Positions 16,710 through 26,756 of a DNA stretch of 64,000 bases are shown one piece after another (position 1 is the stretch's first letter; every line of letters begins with the position of its first letter). The translations under genes and the position numbers were made by a program. Origin of the DNA: Alphaproteobacteria bacterium (GTDB lineage: Bacteria; Pseudomonadota; Alphaproteobacteria; Rhizobiales; Rhizobiaceae); the NCBI GenBank assembly GCA_024742485.1, contig JANSYK010000004.1, positions 124,001 to 188,000 of the forward strand, given 5' to 3'. Under the pieces are notes generated by a model. The model ran no database searches. It was not told the origin of the DNA and saw only the letters and a program-made list of their open reading frames with translations.

Positions 16710-16799
16710 GGTTTGACGGAATCGACAAATCCTGGATGCATCCACCAAATAACGACTAACACCGTTGTCACGTTTCCGACAAAGCATGAAACGGTCGAG
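16710..16799 (+). repeat. dispersed intergenic repeat, copy a
   Basis: This copy lacks the left end but keeps the TTTGACGGAATCG core, the GATGCATC centre, the TTGTCACGTTTCCGACAAA inverted repeat and the right end GAAACGGTCGAG. It lies between the FNR-type box and the ATPase start codon, so it is part of the ATPase leader. Confidence 0.6.
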
Positions 16800-16830
16800 T
16801 GAAACCACGCTTGAATAGGCGGAAGCGACG

Positions 16831-19458
16831 ATGACGGCGCCGGTACCAACAACCCGCGGCCTCACCAGCAACGAAGCAGCGGCCCGATTAAGGCAATTTG
16901 GTCCCAACATCCTGCAAACCAGGCATGCCACGCCGTGGTGGGTCATGTTTGCAAGACAATTCGCCAGCGCTCTGATCCTGGTGCTTTTCGTCGCAGCCGG
17001 GGTCGCGCTGGTAATGGGCCAACTGGTCGATGCAGCTGCCATTGGTGCCATAGTGGTTTTGAACGGGTGTCTTGGTTTCATTCAGGAATGGCGCGCCGAA
17101 CGAACACTGGAATCGTTGCGGGCGATGCTCACACCGCACGCCGTGGTCCTGCGCGACGGAAGGGAACAAGAAATCGATGCTGAGACACTTGTTCCCGGCG
17201 ATCAGGTGATCCTGAGTGCCGGCGACAAGGTGCCGGCAGATATTGGCCTTGAGGACGTGGCGGGCCTGCGCATTGATGAGTCGGTTCTGACCGGTGAATC
17301 CACGAGCCTCAGCAAGACGGTCGCACCGTCAGACACCGGGGACAAGCGCTCCAGCTTTGCCTATATGGGAACGAGTGTCGTCGAGGGGCGGGCACGGGGT
17401 CAGGTCATGGCGACCGGCATGGGAACGGAGTTTGGAAAAATCGCTGCAATGACGGCGGCCCTTCCTCCAAAACCGACACATTTGCAAAAAAAAGTCGGAA
17501 AACTGGGCCAGAATCTTGGTCTGGTGGCCCTTGGTTTGGCGGCACTTATCATCGCGCTCGGTTGGCTTGGCGGAAAATCTCCCGGTGACATGATCCTGAC
17601 CGGATTGTCCCTGGCCGTCGCAATTGTTCCGGAAGGCCTGCCGGCCGTGGTGACCGTCACCTTGGCGATTGGCGCCAATGCCATGGTCAAGCGGCGCGCC
17701 CTCAGCCGCAGACTTCAGGCAACCGAAACACTGGGTGCCGCATCGGTGATCTGCACCGATAAAACGGGCACGTTGACCGAAAACGAGATGACGGTAAATC
17801 GCATATGGCTCGAACCGTTCACCATCGATGTCACCGGGACCGGCTACACACCGTCGGGTCAGTTCGAAACCGCCGGTGACGTCATCGACCATGACAACTG
17901 CCCTTTGCTGAAGGAATTCCTGACCGCCGCCATGACCTGCAGCTATGCGCGCATCTTCGAGCAGGACGGCATGTGGGAGATGACCGGGCAACCGACCGAG
18001 GCGGCCCTTGTCGTGGCTGCCCGCAAGGCTGGCCTGCAGCCGCCGGACGATGATCCCATTATCCGGGAAGTTCCGTTCACGTCCGAACGCAAGCGAATGA
18101 GCGTTATGGTTCGCGACGATGACCGCTACCGCGTTTACGCAAAGGGCGCACCTGAGATTTTGCTGCGAGCGTGCACCCATATTGCCAGTGAGTCGGGACC
18201 GCTGCCGCTCGACAAAAAGCAGACACTCAAAGTCAAGCAAGCCTACGAAGACATCGCCTCACAAGGATTGCGGGTCCTGGCAGTGGCGGCCAAACAGGTT
18301 CCCTCCTCGGAGATCACCGATGACGAAATGGAAAACGGGCTCACACTGATTGGCCTGACCGGGATCATCGATCCGCCGCGGGCAGAGGTCCATGATGCCA
18401 TCGCAACCGCAACAGCCGCCGGGATCGACATCATCATGATAACCGGTGACGGCCCCGATACGGCATTGGCAATTGCCCGCATGCTCGACCTTCCGGGCGA
18501 AACAACGGTGACGGGCGACATGCTCGAAGACATGGACGACGCGACATTGTCGGATTGCCTGGACAAAAAGACAATCTTTGCAAGAACGGCGCCGCATCAC
18601 AAAATGCGCATCGTCAAGCTGCTTCAGGCACGCGGCCGGATCGTCGCGATGACCGGCGATGGTGTCAACGACGCACCGGCTCTCAAACACGCCGATATCG
18701 GAATCGCCATGGGCATTCGTGGGACCGATGTCGCAAGAGACAGTTCTGATCTCGTGCTTCTGGATGACAATTTCGCTTCGATCGTCGGCGCGATCGAGGA
18801 GGGTCGGCGGCAATATCAGAACATCCGCAAATTCGTACGCTATCTGCTGAGTTCCAATGCCGGAGAAGTGACGGCCATCGTCACCAACATACTGATCGGC
18901 GGACCGATCATCTTTCTGCCGATCCAGATATTGTGGATGAACCTGGTCACGGACGGTCTGACCGCTTTGTCGCTGGGGCTGGAACCCGGCGAGGCTGATG
19001 TCATGCGCCAACCACCACGATCGCCCAGGGAGGATATTGTCGGCGCCAATGGCCTCATCATCATCGTGCTCTTCGCCCTCTACACCGGATCGGCAAGCCT
19101 GTTCGCCTTTTATCAGGTCCTGGATCAGGGCGTGGTCATTGCGCAGACCGTAGCGTTCACCACAATGATATTTCTCGAAAAGTTCAGCGTATTCGCTTTC
19201 CGGTCCCTGACTCTGCCATGGTCGACAATCGGCTTCTTCTCAAACCCGTGGCTGTTGGGTGCACTGTTTGTCACCTTGGGGGCACAGGTGGCCGCGGTCT
19301 ATTGGCCACCGCTTCAGGCGGTCCTGCGCACGGTTGCTTTCGACGCACAGATTTGGGTCCTGATCCTGCTGGTCGTTGCGCCGGTGATCATCGTTCCCGA
19401 GGCGGTCAAGCTCATCCGGATGTGGATAACCGGCCCCAAACAGCGCGCAGCTGCCTGA
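16831..19458 (+). CDS. P-type cation-transporting ATPase (Ca2+-ATPase/CtpF type)
   Basis: The 875-residue product has the P2 ATPase layout: N-terminal cation-ATPase domain, actuator loop with the LTGEST motif, phosphorylation site D310 (ICTDKTGTLT), the hinge MTGDGVNDAPALKHAD and ten membrane helices. Transport-site residues match SERCA-type pumps: IVPEGLP in helix 4, SSNAGE in helix 5 and WMNLVTDG in helix 6. Calcium (or manganese) export is the likely activity. ATG 16831 follows GGCGGAAG. A Usp gene follows by 97 bp, as with ctpF in mycobacteria. An FNR-type box lies upstream. Confidence 0.92.
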   Translation: MTAPVPTTRGLTSNEAAARLRQFGPNILQTRHATPWWVMFARQFASALILVLFVAAGVALVMGQLVDAAAIGAIVVLNGCLGFIQEWRAERTLESLRAMLTPHAVVLRDGREQEIDAETLVPGDQVILSAGDKVPADIGLEDVAGLRIDESVLTGESTSLSKTVAPSDTGDKRSSFAYMGTSVVEGRARGQVMATGMGTEFGKIAAMTAALPPKPTHLQKKVGKLGQNLGLVALGLAALIIALGWLGGKSPGDMILTGLSLAVAIVPEGLPAVVTVTLAIGANAMVKRRALSRRLQATETLGAASVICTDKTGTLTENEMTVNRIWLEPFTIDVTGTGYTPSGQFETAGDVIDHDNCPLLKEFLTAAMTCSYARIFEQDGMWEMTGQPTEAALVVAARKAGLQPPDDDPIIREVPFTSERKRMSVMVRDDDRYRVYAKGAPEILLRACTHIASESGPLPLDKKQTLKVKQAYEDIASQGLRVLAVAAKQVPSSEITDDEMENGLTLIGLTGIIDPPRAEVHDAIATATAAGIDIIMITGDGPDTALAIARMLDLPGETTVTGDMLEDMDDATLSDCLDKKTIFARTAPHHKMRIVKLLQARGRIVAMTGDGVNDAPALKHADIGIAMGIRGTDVARDSSDLVLLDDNFASIVGAIEEGRRQYQNIRKFVRYLLSSNAGEVTAIVTNILIGGPIIFLPIQILWMNLVTDGLTALSLGLEPGEADVMRQPPRSPREDIVGANGLIIIVLFALYTGSASLFAFYQVLDQGVVIAQTVAFTTMIFLEKFSVFAFRSLTLPWSTIGFFSNPWLLGALFVTLGAQVAAVYWPPLQAVLRTVAFDAQIWVLILLVVAPVIIVPEAVKLIRMWITGPKQRAAA

Positions 19459-19555
19459 TGCCATTTTGATTTAGCGCAACTCCAACGATCCGGCATCCGG
19501 TAAATCTGACGGAAAGGCGGTTCACGGGCCGTCAAACCGCAATGAGGATGAGACA

Positions 19556-20386
19556 ATGGCCATCACGACACTTCTCGCCGCGCATTCAGTGGATGAACCG
19601 ATCGAAAACATCAAACCCATCATCGAGCTATCGGGAGATCTCGGCGCCCATCTCAATGTGGTGGTCTTCGGCATCATGAAATCCATGCCGACAGCAGTTT
19701 ACGGTGGCCTTCCGGACTTTTATCTGAGTGAAATGCATGACCGCGCGGTTCAGACAACGAACCATCGTGCGTCACAGATCGAGGAGTTGTTGCAGGAAAC
19801 CTACCTGTCGTCCTCGGTGCTCGCCGAATATATCGACAAGGGCATGATCGCGACAACCATGTCGCGCCACGCGCTTTATACCGATGTGATTGTCTTGCCC
19901 AACGGTGTCGTACCCGGTTCCGACGACGTGACCGATGCCTTTAACGGCATGTTATTCGAATCGGGAAGGCCCATCTTGATCCTGGGCACAGGCGAGAAAT
20001 CACCGCTGCCGATCAAGCGGGTCGTCATGGCATGGAATTCGGAACCCGAGGCGGCAAAAGCCATCCATCACAGCCTGTCCCTGCTTCATGACGCACAGGA
20101 GGTTCATCTCGTTCTTGTCGATCCCGACGGCAATACATCCGGACCAAATCCGGGCGATGACATGGCCGCGTTCCTGACGCGCCACAGTCTGAAAGTGACG
20201 GTCGACCAGATTCCGAGTGCCGGCCGGGACATTTCGGACGTGCTGATGCAACACGCCGTCGACAAGGATGCCGATCTCATTGTCATGGGCGGTTATGGCC
20301 ATTCCAGGCTTCGCGAATGGCTGCTTGGCGGCACCACGCGGGACCTTCTGACGAACACCACACATCCGGTCCTGATGGCGCATTAG
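19556..20386 (+). CDS. universal stress protein (tandem UspA domains)
   Basis: The 276-residue product has two Usp halves; the second ends GGYGHSRLREWLLGGTTRDLLTNTTHPVLMAH, a full Gx2Gx9G(G)T ATP-binding loop. The N-terminal half begins ITTLLAAHSVDEPIENIKPII and is more divergent. ATG 19556 is preceded by GATGAGACA, a weak ribosome binding site. It follows the P-type ATPase by 97 bp with no strong terminator, and only a poor FNR-like match (19466-19479) lies in the gap, so it is probably co-transcribed with the ATPase. Confidence 0.87.
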   Translation: MAITTLLAAHSVDEPIENIKPIIELSGDLGAHLNVVVFGIMKSMPTAVYGGLPDFYLSEMHDRAVQTTNHRASQIEELLQETYLSSSVLAEYIDKGMIATTMSRHALYTDVIVLPNGVVPGSDDVTDAFNGMLFESGRPILILGTGEKSPLPIKRVVMAWNSEPEAAKAIHHSLSLLHDAQEVHLVLVDPDGNTSGPNPGDDMAAFLTRHSLKVTVDQIPSAGRDISDVLMQHAVDKDADLIVMGGYGHSRLREWLLGGTTRDLLTNTTHPVLMAH

Positions 20387-20418
20387 ACTGATGGGCCCCA
20401 CAAAAACCCGGACGTTCA

Positions 20419-20521
20419 AGAGTATTCGAGGTTGTGACGAAATCGGCAAAATCCGAATGCATCAACTCAATCAAAGGCCGGTTCCATTGTCACGTTTCTG
20501 ACAAAACGTGAGACGATCTAG
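20419..20521 (+). repeat. dispersed intergenic repeat, copy b
   Basis: This nearly full copy runs from AGAGTATTCGAGG through GAATGCATCAAC to the TTGTCACGTTTCTGACAAA inverted repeat and the right end CGATCTAG. The terminal CTAG supplies the stop codon of the antiporter gene on the opposite strand (TAG, read from 20520 to 20518). Confidence 0.65.
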
Positions 20522-21699
20522 CGCTGATCACTGCCTTCCTTGGCTTTCAGCAGGGCTATCTGTGTCAAGACCGGTCCGATCAACTCAAAGATGATCGTTG
20601 TGCCGACGACGATTGTCAGCAGGACATCCTTGTAGGCAGGCAATTGATCACCTGCGACGAGCGCCATGCCAAGCGCCACGCCGGCCTGGGGCACGAGCGC
20701 CAGACCCATCCAGCGGCGATGCACGTCCGAAGCGCCGGCCAGAGATGCGCCTGCCCAGCCACCGATGATCCGCGAAACGAAGCGCAGTGCAATATAGGCA
20801 ACACCGACCAGACCGATGGTCTCGACGCCGCCCATATCAAGGCTGGCGCCGGCAAGCACGAAAAACAGCACCATGAAAGGCCATTCGATGTTCTCGATGG
20901 CATGGAACGGGCGGCGGTGATGGGCAGCAAGATTGGCAACGGCCACACCCGCAACCATGCCGGCCAGAAGAAACGAAACCCCAAACCAAACCGAAAGACC
21001 GGCACAAACAAACACCAGCCCGAGCGCTTCGGATTGCATCGGCTCGCCTTCCTTCAGGCGGCCGGTGAGATAGGCCGCCGGCAATCCGACCAGCAAGCCG
21101 ATGGCTATGGCACCACTGACCTCCCACAGACCCTCTCCGATGATGGACAGCGATGAATCGCCCGTGGTCGCGTTGGCAATGACCAACAGCACGCTGAAAA
21201 TGATAAGACCCCAGGCATCGTCGATGGCGACAACACCCAGAAGCGTGTCGGTGAAGGGGCCTTCCGCGCCGGCCTGCCGCACCACATCCTGCGTGGCCGC
21301 CGGCGCGGTGGCCGTGGCAATGCCAGCCAGGATCAGTGCCAGCACAAAGGGCACTCCGACCAGCATAAGACCGGAACCGACGACCAGAACGGTGGTGGTC
21401 ACCACCACCACGGATATGGTCAGAATTTCCTTTCCGTGGTCCCGCAGCGCGTCGACCGAAAGCCGGCCGCCAAGCAAAAAGGCAACCATCGTCAAGGCGA
21501 TGGTCGCGAGGAACTCATACCAGCGATGAAAGGCCTCTGGCAGAATGTCCAGTCCCGACGGTCCGATGAGGACGCCAAACACGATGAGCAGCGTCACCCG
21601 CGGCAGCCGGGTTCTGCGCCCCAATTCGTCGGCAACGAGACCGCACAGCAGCAACCCGCCGAGGATCAGCAAAATGTGATGGGATTCCATGCCGGTCAT
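20518..21699 (-). CDS. cation:proton antiporter (CPA family, KefB/NhaP-like)
   Basis: The 393-residue product is strongly hydrophobic with about 12 membrane segments and has the Na_H_exchanger pattern: GLVADELGRRTRLPRVTLLIVFGVLIGPSGLDIL at the start, the VAIDDAWG segment with paired aspartates as in CPA antiporters, and SFLLAGMVAGV. There is no TrkA-N domain. The ion (Na+ or K+) is not decided by the sequence. ATG 21699 and ATG 21690 are both possible starts. It is in the stress island, with no clear FNR-type box upstream. Confidence 0.85.
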   Translation of the reverse strand: MTGMESHHILLILGGLLLCGLVADELGRRTRLPRVTLLIVFGVLIGPSGLDILPEAFHRWYEFLATIALTMVAFLLGGRLSVDALRDHGKEILTISVVVVTTTVLVVGSGLMLVGVPFVLALILAGIATATAPAATQDVVRQAGAEGPFTDTLLGVVAIDDAWGLIIFSVLLVIANATTGDSSLSIIGEGLWEVSGAIAIGLLVGLPAAYLTGRLKEGEPMQSEALGLVFVCAGLSVWFGVSFLLAGMVAGVAVANLAAHHRRPFHAIENIEWPFMVLFFVLAGASLDMGGVETIGLVGVAYIALRFVSRIIGGWAGASLAGASDVHRRWMGLALVPQAGVALGMALVAGDQLPAYKDVLLTIVVGTTIIFELIGPVLTQIALLKAKEGSDQR

Positions 21700-21768
21700 G
21701 TCAGCTTCCGCTCCGTTTCACCGGGTGACGGGCGATCCGGCGCGGCACCAATTGACAACTGTGCGCGA

Positions 21769-22068
21769 TCAGCAAACGGCTATCCCGCACGGCCTGATGA
21801 AGAATTCCCTTTCCGGCTCCGTTCGGGAGGCATCGAACATTCGGCCATCGACGCACTGGACGCGCGCCTCGTAGGTTTTGCTCGTTCCGAGCTGTCCCTC
21901 GCGCATATTGATGAAGTAATTCACCTCGCAAGCCTCGTCCATTTCGAGCTGCATCCTGAGCGCATCAAGCCAGTCCGGATCCGAGGACTGCGCCAAGGCG
22001 GAGGAAGCCAAGCTCAAGGCGAACAATAACAGCGCGCCCGTGGAAAAAATCCTGAAAGAACCGAACAT
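21769..22068 (-). CDS. small secreted cysteine-containing protein, hypothetical
   Basis: The product (99 residues from ATG 22068) has a signal peptide (hydrophobic ALLLFALSLASSALAQ, cleavage near residue 27) and a mature part of about 72 residues with four cysteines (EACEV, VQCVD, RPCG, AVC). ATG 22068 has AAGG about 9 bases upstream; a GTG three codons earlier has none. A copy of the dispersed repeat lies just upstream. I recognise no family. A periplasmic location is likely. Confidence 0.6.
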   Translation of the reverse strand: MFGSFRIFSTGALLLFALSLASSALAQSSDPDWLDALRMQLEMDEACEVNYFINMREGQLGTSKTYEARVQCVDGRMFDASRTEPEREFFIRPCGIAVC

Positions 22069-22091
22069 GGCAAACACCTTCGCAAAATCGT

Positions 22092-22196
22092 CCAGACCGT
22101 TTCACGATTTGTCAGAAACGTGCCAACGGTGCCGGTCGTTGTTTTCGTTGATGCATTCAGGTTATGCCGGTTCCGGCAATTCCTGAATTGCTCTGG
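22092..22196 (-). repeat. dispersed intergenic repeat, copy c (reverse orientation)
   Basis: Read on the minus strand it runs CCAGAGCAATTCAGG, CCTGAATGCATCAACG, then ACGACCGGCACCGTTGG, CACGTTTCTGACAAA and GTGAAACGGTCTGG. It is the most complete copy and shares the CGACCGGCAC block with copy e at 50407. It fills most of the gap between the HlyD gene and the small secreted protein gene. Confidence 0.65.
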
Positions 22197-22273
22197 AGAC
22201 AGTGTATGCCAAGCGGCGGTGCTTTCCTTGCGGCAGATCAAACTGGCGCTGCGGAATCATCCACACCGGAGCA

Positions 22274-23482
22274 TCAGGGGGACGTCGACCGCATTTCGAC
22301 AAGGCTGCCATCCTTCAGAACATCATTGGGATAGAGCACGACAGACGTCGCGTCGCTCAAACCGTCCAGCACTTCCGCATGACTGTCACTCATCTGACCG
22401 ATCGTGATCCGACGAAGCACGGCTCGGTCACTTTCCACCATGAAGACGGACCATTCGCCATTTGACCGAAACAGGGCACTGATGGGTGCCTGCAGGGCAT
22501 GATCGTTTTCCCAGGTACGGATATGGGCCAAAACCCGGTAACCGTGGCCCAGTGCCGGCGGCACTGTCAGCGGATCGATCACGATATTGACCCGTTGCTC
22601 CTCGATTCCCAGAGACGATACCTTGGTAAATGCCGCCGGTTCGATCCGCCGCACGATACCCTGAAGATCCGACGATCCGCCCCAGTCGGTGATCCGGACG
22701 TTCGCACCGGCGCGGATCTTCGCCGCATCGCTCGACAAAAGATCAACGACAATTTCCAGGTTTTCCGGATCGCCGATTTCGGCGATCAGCGTACCCGGTG
22801 ACACCGCCTGCTCGCTGCGGGCCAGAACCTTCAGGATAACACCGTCAATCGGCGCTACAATGCTGACGCAGCAATCCTGATCGGCCTGCCGCGCACCGTC
22901 GCTGGTGGGCTGCTGCAAGCGCGCTTCGGCGCTGGCAAGTTCGGCCTCTCGTAGCCGGATCGTCGCTTCCGTGGCATCGATCTGGGCTTTCTCCAGTTGC
23001 ATTTCACTGTAGGCCCGCTCCAGCTGACTGATCGATATGGTGTTGGTCTTTTCAAGCTTTGCCGCCCGCTCGTAATTCGAACTGGCAAGTTCATGGGCGG
23101 TCCGGGCCCGCTGCAATTCGACCTTCGCCAGAGCTACGGCGGATCGGGCCGCTTCGGCAGCCGCCGTCAACTCGGCGCGTGTGCGTTGATCCAGGAACGG
23201 AGGATCGAGCGGATGGATGGAGGCAATCACCGTTTCATTGGCCTTGACCGGCTCCCCTTCATCCAGCGTGGTGCGGTCGAGATGCCCGGCAATCGGCGAG
23301 GAAACGGCATAGACGTCCTTGACGCGCGTTACCCCCTCCTCATCGATCGTCACGGTCATGGGTCCGGCCGTTACGGTCGCGATATCGACGGGAACAGGCT
23401 GCTCACGCATGGCCAGATAAAACCCGGCGCCGATAACCAGCACCAGAGCCAGCAATCCCAGTCTCTTTATCCAGATTCGCAT
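22274..23482 (-). CDS. HlyD-family periplasmic adaptor protein
   Basis: The 402-residue product has an N-terminal membrane anchor (about 8-25), a lipoyl/barrel-sandwich half (VSSPIAGHLDRTTLDEGEPVKANE), a long alpha-helical hairpin rich in Ala/Glu/Arg (about 100-195), the second lipoyl half (CCVSIVAPIDGVILKVLARSEQAVSPGTLI) and a beta-barrel C-terminus. It is the adaptor of the ABC system encoded immediately upstream, with the permease stop 5 bp before ATG 23482. Such MacA-like adaptors connect an inner-membrane ABC transporter to an outer-membrane exit. No outer-membrane factor gene is nearby. Confidence 0.88.
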   Translation of the reverse strand: MRIWIKRLGLLALVLVIGAGFYLAMREQPVPVDIATVTAGPMTVTIDEEGVTRVKDVYAVSSPIAGHLDRTTLDEGEPVKANETVIASIHPLDPPFLDQRTRAELTAAAEAARSAVALAKVELQRARTAHELASSNYERAAKLEKTNTISISQLERAYSEMQLEKAQIDATEATIRLREAELASAEARLQQPTSDGARQADQDCCVSIVAPIDGVILKVLARSEQAVSPGTLIAEIGDPENLEIVVDLLSSDAAKIRAGANVRITDWGGSSDLQGIVRRIEPAAFTKVSSLGIEEQRVNIVIDPLTVPPALGHGYRVLAHIRTWENDHALQAPISALFRSNGEWSVFMVESDRAVLRRITIGQMSDSHAEVLDGLSDATSVVLYPNDVLKDGSLVEMRSTSP

Positions 23483-23487
23483 TGCTT

Positions 23488-25851
23488 CTACTCTCTTGTT
23501 TTCAAAACACGGATCAGGTCAAGCCTGTCCACCCGCCGTCGCACGATCAGCGCCGACACAAGCGCCGCCCCCATCACCACCAGACTGGCCATGGCGAAAG
23601 TCGACGGATAAATGATCAGAGGAATGCGAAACAGGTCGCTGGCAAATCCCTGAACGACACTCCAGGACATGAAATAGCCGATCAGCCATCCCAGCGGTTG
23701 CGCGGACAGCACGATGATGCCGAGCTCGATCATCAGGACACTGGAAACCTCTGCCCGGGTGAAGCCGAACACCCTCAGGCTCGCCAGTTCCCGCGCCCGT
23801 TCGGAAAGCTGAATGCGGGCGGAATTGTAAATCACGCCGAATGTGATGATGACCGCCAGGGCAATATAGACCGTCATCATCGTATTGATGTTCTGTTCGA
23901 TTGTGTCGCGAAACGCACGCCGCGAGTTCCCCTGAAGGGCGATCGACGCCACGGCCGGCGTTTCCTTGATCACCCCATAGAGGTTTTCCATTTCATTGCC
24001 GTCAATCGAAACACGTGTGCCGGAGATCCGTGCACCGTCGCGCATCAGTCGGTCGAGTGCCTCCAGCCGCATATAGGCGGTCAGCCCGACATAGCTTTGC
24101 GCCAATCCACTCACGGTGACCGTTTCGGTTCGGCTGTCCCTTTCAAGCAGCTCGACCTCGACGGGCATGCCTGGACGCAGTTGCAGTTTTTCCGCGACCC
24201 GTTCCGACAATATGAGACCCTGCGCCGTCGGTGGCAGGGGATTGAAATCAAGATCCAGAATGCGCGACAGGTCGGTCTCATAGGGCAATCCGATAATGGC
24301 CATACGCAATTCGCGATGCCCGTTGCGCAGATTGACGGCCGTTTGCCGGAACGGTTCCGCGCGCAGGACCCCCGGCAGTCTTGTGGCGGCCTGAAGCGCT
24401 TCCGGAGCCCGATCGGCAACAAAGGTCAGCGTCGCGTCCTGCCGGTCCGCCTGAAAGAAAATCGTGTCGATCATGTGATCGATGGAGTCGTATGAGAATA
24501 GTGACGTAATCAAGAGCGCCACCGACATGGAAGTACCGAGCGCTGTCAGAAAAGAGCGGACAGGCCAGCGAATGAGATGGCGAAGGGCCATGATCGCGAG
24601 TTGGGAGAAGAGACCGAGCCGCTGTATCTGATCGAGAAAGAAGCTGCGATAGGTCGAGGGCGCAGGAGGACGCATCGCGACCGCGGGGGGCAAGGTGACA
24701 ATCGTCCAAATCGCCTTGGCCGCACCGGCAAGGGCCGCCGCCACGGTCACACCTCCTGCCAGGACATAAAGATCGATGCTCTGGCGAAAGATCAGGAACG
24801 GAAAGGAAAAGAAACCGGCATAGAGGCGGGTCAGTCCGCGCCCCAGCCACAGACCGGTCGCCGAGCCGATCACCAGCCCGACCAGTGCGATCGCCACGAC
24901 CAGTTTGGCGTAATGTCCGCCAATGGCGATATTGCCGTATCCGAGCGCCTTGAGAAGACCGACCTGCTCGCGCTCCAGTGCAATGAGCCGCGACAGGATC
25001 ATGTTGACGAGAAAGGCCGCAACCAGCAGGAAGATGGGCGGAATGATGGAGGACATTGCCTGCAACTGATCCAGCTCAGCGTCGATGAAGGCATGCGAAA
25101 ACTGGTCATCGCGGTCATAGGCCCCCGACCCGCCATAGGGTTTGAGGATATCATCCAGTGCATCGATGATCTGCCGGGTGTCGGCATTTCTCAGGGTCGT
25201 CAATGTGACATCGTTGAACGCGCCATCCAGATCGAACAGGCCTGACAGGCCTTTCAATGACATGAAGAAGATGCCGTATCGCCTGGCGTCGGGCACCATG
25301 TCACCGGGGCCGATTGCATAAATGAACTCGGGAGACAGAACGACACCGACAATGTTCATCTTTTGCTTGCGGCCGTTCAAGATGGCGTCGAACGTATCGC
25401 CTGGGCGAAGCCCGTGCGCATCGGCAAAGGGCTCAACGACCACCACTTCATTTTCGCGGTCCGGTTCAGGCATGCGGCCATAGCGAAGATACAGCCGGTT
25501 GACGGAGGGTTCCTTGAAATCCGGAACGGATACGGCCAGGCCCGATCCCGGCTCGGTCATTCCGGCAACATCGATCAGCACCGGCTCGACAACCCGCAGC
25601 TCGGCCGAGACAACGCCGGAAATGTTTTCAATCCGCGGCTTGAGATGCCGCGGCGCCCGGATCGCCGACGCAAACACCGAACCGAACCGGTAGCGATCAT
25701 AAAATGCCGTGCGGGTGTCTTCCAATGACCGGTAGGAGCCAACTGAGATGATGATCGTTGCAACACCGCAGGCCATGACCAGCGCGATAGCCAAGGCCTG
25801 CGCCCATAGTCGGCCGAGATCACGCACGAGTTTTCTGTCGAGGACACGCAT
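23488..25851 (-). CDS. ABC transporter permease, FtsX/MacB type
   Basis: The 787-residue product has an N-terminal membrane helix, a large periplasmic domain, and two FtsX-type membrane blocks (around residues 260-400 and 680-780), each with three or four helices. It is a long permease with two FtsX units, as in LolC/E- or YknZ-like exporters of lipids, peptides or lipoproteins. ATG 25851 is chosen; a GTG at 25857 overlaps the stop of the ATPase gene and could also start it, so the two are translationally coupled. Cargo is unknown. Confidence 0.87.
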   Translation of the reverse strand: MRVLDRKLVRDLGRLWAQALAIALVMACGVATIIISVGSYRSLEDTRTAFYDRYRFGSVFASAIRAPRHLKPRIENISGVVSAELRVVEPVLIDVAGMTEPGSGLAVSVPDFKEPSVNRLYLRYGRMPEPDRENEVVVVEPFADAHGLRPGDTFDAILNGRKQKMNIVGVVLSPEFIYAIGPGDMVPDARRYGIFFMSLKGLSGLFDLDGAFNDVTLTTLRNADTRQIIDALDDILKPYGGSGAYDRDDQFSHAFIDAELDQLQAMSSIIPPIFLLVAAFLVNMILSRLIALEREQVGLLKALGYGNIAIGGHYAKLVVAIALVGLVIGSATGLWLGRGLTRLYAGFFSFPFLIFRQSIDLYVLAGGVTVAAALAGAAKAIWTIVTLPPAVAMRPPAPSTYRSFFLDQIQRLGLFSQLAIMALRHLIRWPVRSFLTALGTSMSVALLITSLFSYDSIDHMIDTIFFQADRQDATLTFVADRAPEALQAATRLPGVLRAEPFRQTAVNLRNGHRELRMAIIGLPYETDLSRILDLDFNPLPPTAQGLILSERVAEKLQLRPGMPVEVELLERDSRTETVTVSGLAQSYVGLTAYMRLEALDRLMRDGARISGTRVSIDGNEMENLYGVIKETPAVASIALQGNSRRAFRDTIEQNINTMMTVYIALAVIITFGVIYNSARIQLSERARELASLRVFGFTRAEVSSVLMIELGIIVLSAQPLGWLIGYFMSWSVVQGFASDLFRIPLIIYPSTFAMASLVVMGAALVSALIVRRRVDRLDLIRVLKTRE

Positions 25852-25853
25852 GA

Positions 25854-26561
25854 TCACCAGACCACATCTTTGGGCTGCTTGCGGGTCGCATTGGTATGGG
25901 TTTGGGAAACGGCGCCGTCGATAAAGGAGACAACGCGATGGGCTATCTCCTGAATGCCCGCATTGTGGGTGATGATCGCTGTTGTCGTACCAAGCTCCCG
26001 GTTGATCCTGGCAAGCGCCTCCAGCACGATGATGCCCGTCTTGGAATCAAGGGCGCCCGTTGGCTCATCGCACAGCAACACTTCCGGATTCTTCGCAATG
26101 GCACGGGCAATGGCAACCCGTTGTTGTTCACCGCCCGACAATTGGGCGGGAAAATGCGTCTTGCGGTCTCCCAGATCCACCAGTGCCAGCGCCGCGTCAG
26201 GGGTCATCGGTGTCGGTGAAATCTCCGTCACCAGAGCCACGTTTTCCCAGGCTGTCAGGCTGGGGATGAGATTGTAGAACTGGAACACGAATCCGACATG
26301 GTCGCGCCGGTACTGCGTCAGGCGTCGCTCACTGAACGAGGTCAACTCCATGTCCTTGAAATGCACCGTTCCGCTGGTGGCCGTATCCAGCCCGCCGATA
26401 ATGTTCAGGAATGTCGACTTGCCGCTGCCCGACGGGCCCAGCAGAACGGTCATTTCGCCGCCATGGAGCGTGATGTCGACGCCATTCAGCGCCCGGACCT
26501 CGACGTCACCCGTACGGTATATCTTGGTCAGTCCTTCGGTTCGAAAAACCGGATTGTCCAT
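25854..26561 (-). CDS. ABC transporter ATP-binding protein, LolD/MacB type
   Basis: The 235-residue ATPase has Walker [11 protein letters not shown]-loop [18 protein letters not shown], signature [14 protein letters not shown], Walker [13 protein letters not shown] and a switch histidine in IITHN. The [12 protein letters not shown] pattern is typical of LolD-type subunits that pair with FtsX permeases. It is the first gene of the ATPase-permease-HlyD operon. A perfect palindromic FNR-type box (26616-26629) lies 55 bp before its start codon. Confidence 0.93.
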   Translation of the reverse strand: MDNPVFRTEGLTKIYRTGDVEVRALNGVDITLHGGEMTVLLGPSGSGKSTFLNIIGGLDTATSGTVHFKDMELTSFSERRLTQYRRDHVGFVFQFYNLIPSLTAWENVALVTEISPTPMTPDAALALVDLGDRKTHFPAQLSGGEQQRVAIARAIAKNPEVLLCDEPTGALDSKTGIIVLEALARINRELGTTTAIITHNAGIQEIAHRVVSFIDGAVSQTHTNATRKQPKDVVW

Positions 26562-26615
26562 GTTCGCTCACCCATTGCAGCTGGATTTGAATAGGAAGGT
26601 GAACCTGGCAACGCA

Positions 26616-26629
26616 TTGACCCGTGTCAA
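26616..26629 (-). promoter_or_regulatory. FNR/DNR-type box upstream of the ABC operon
   Basis: TTGACccgtGTCAA is a perfect inverted repeat of TTGAC with a 4-base spacer. It is one of two such boxes in the 195-bp divergent gap and is nearer the ABC operon. Confidence 0.65.
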
Positions 26630-26684
26630 ATCAGGCCGCGCGCGGCCTGATGTCTCAGAGAAAACGGACTGAATGCGCCAACGA

Positions 26685-26698
26685 TTGACCACGATCAA
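26685..26698 (+). promoter_or_regulatory. FNR/FixK-type box upstream of PEP synthase
   Basis: TTGACcacgATCAA has one mismatch to the FNR consensus (C for T). It lies 59 bp before the PEP synthase start codon, a suitable distance for class II activation with a short leader. Confidence 0.65.
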
Positions 26699-26756
26699 TA
26701 CACTTGGCTCTGGCCCTCCTATCATCGATATCCACAACGATGGAGGAATGGAATTC

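Noticed and set aside
19466-19479. TTGATttagCGCAA as an FNR-type box for the second Usp gene
   Set aside because: It has two mismatches in the second half-site and overlaps a degenerate match to the repeat's left end (TTAGCGCAACTCC), so chance similarity is likely.
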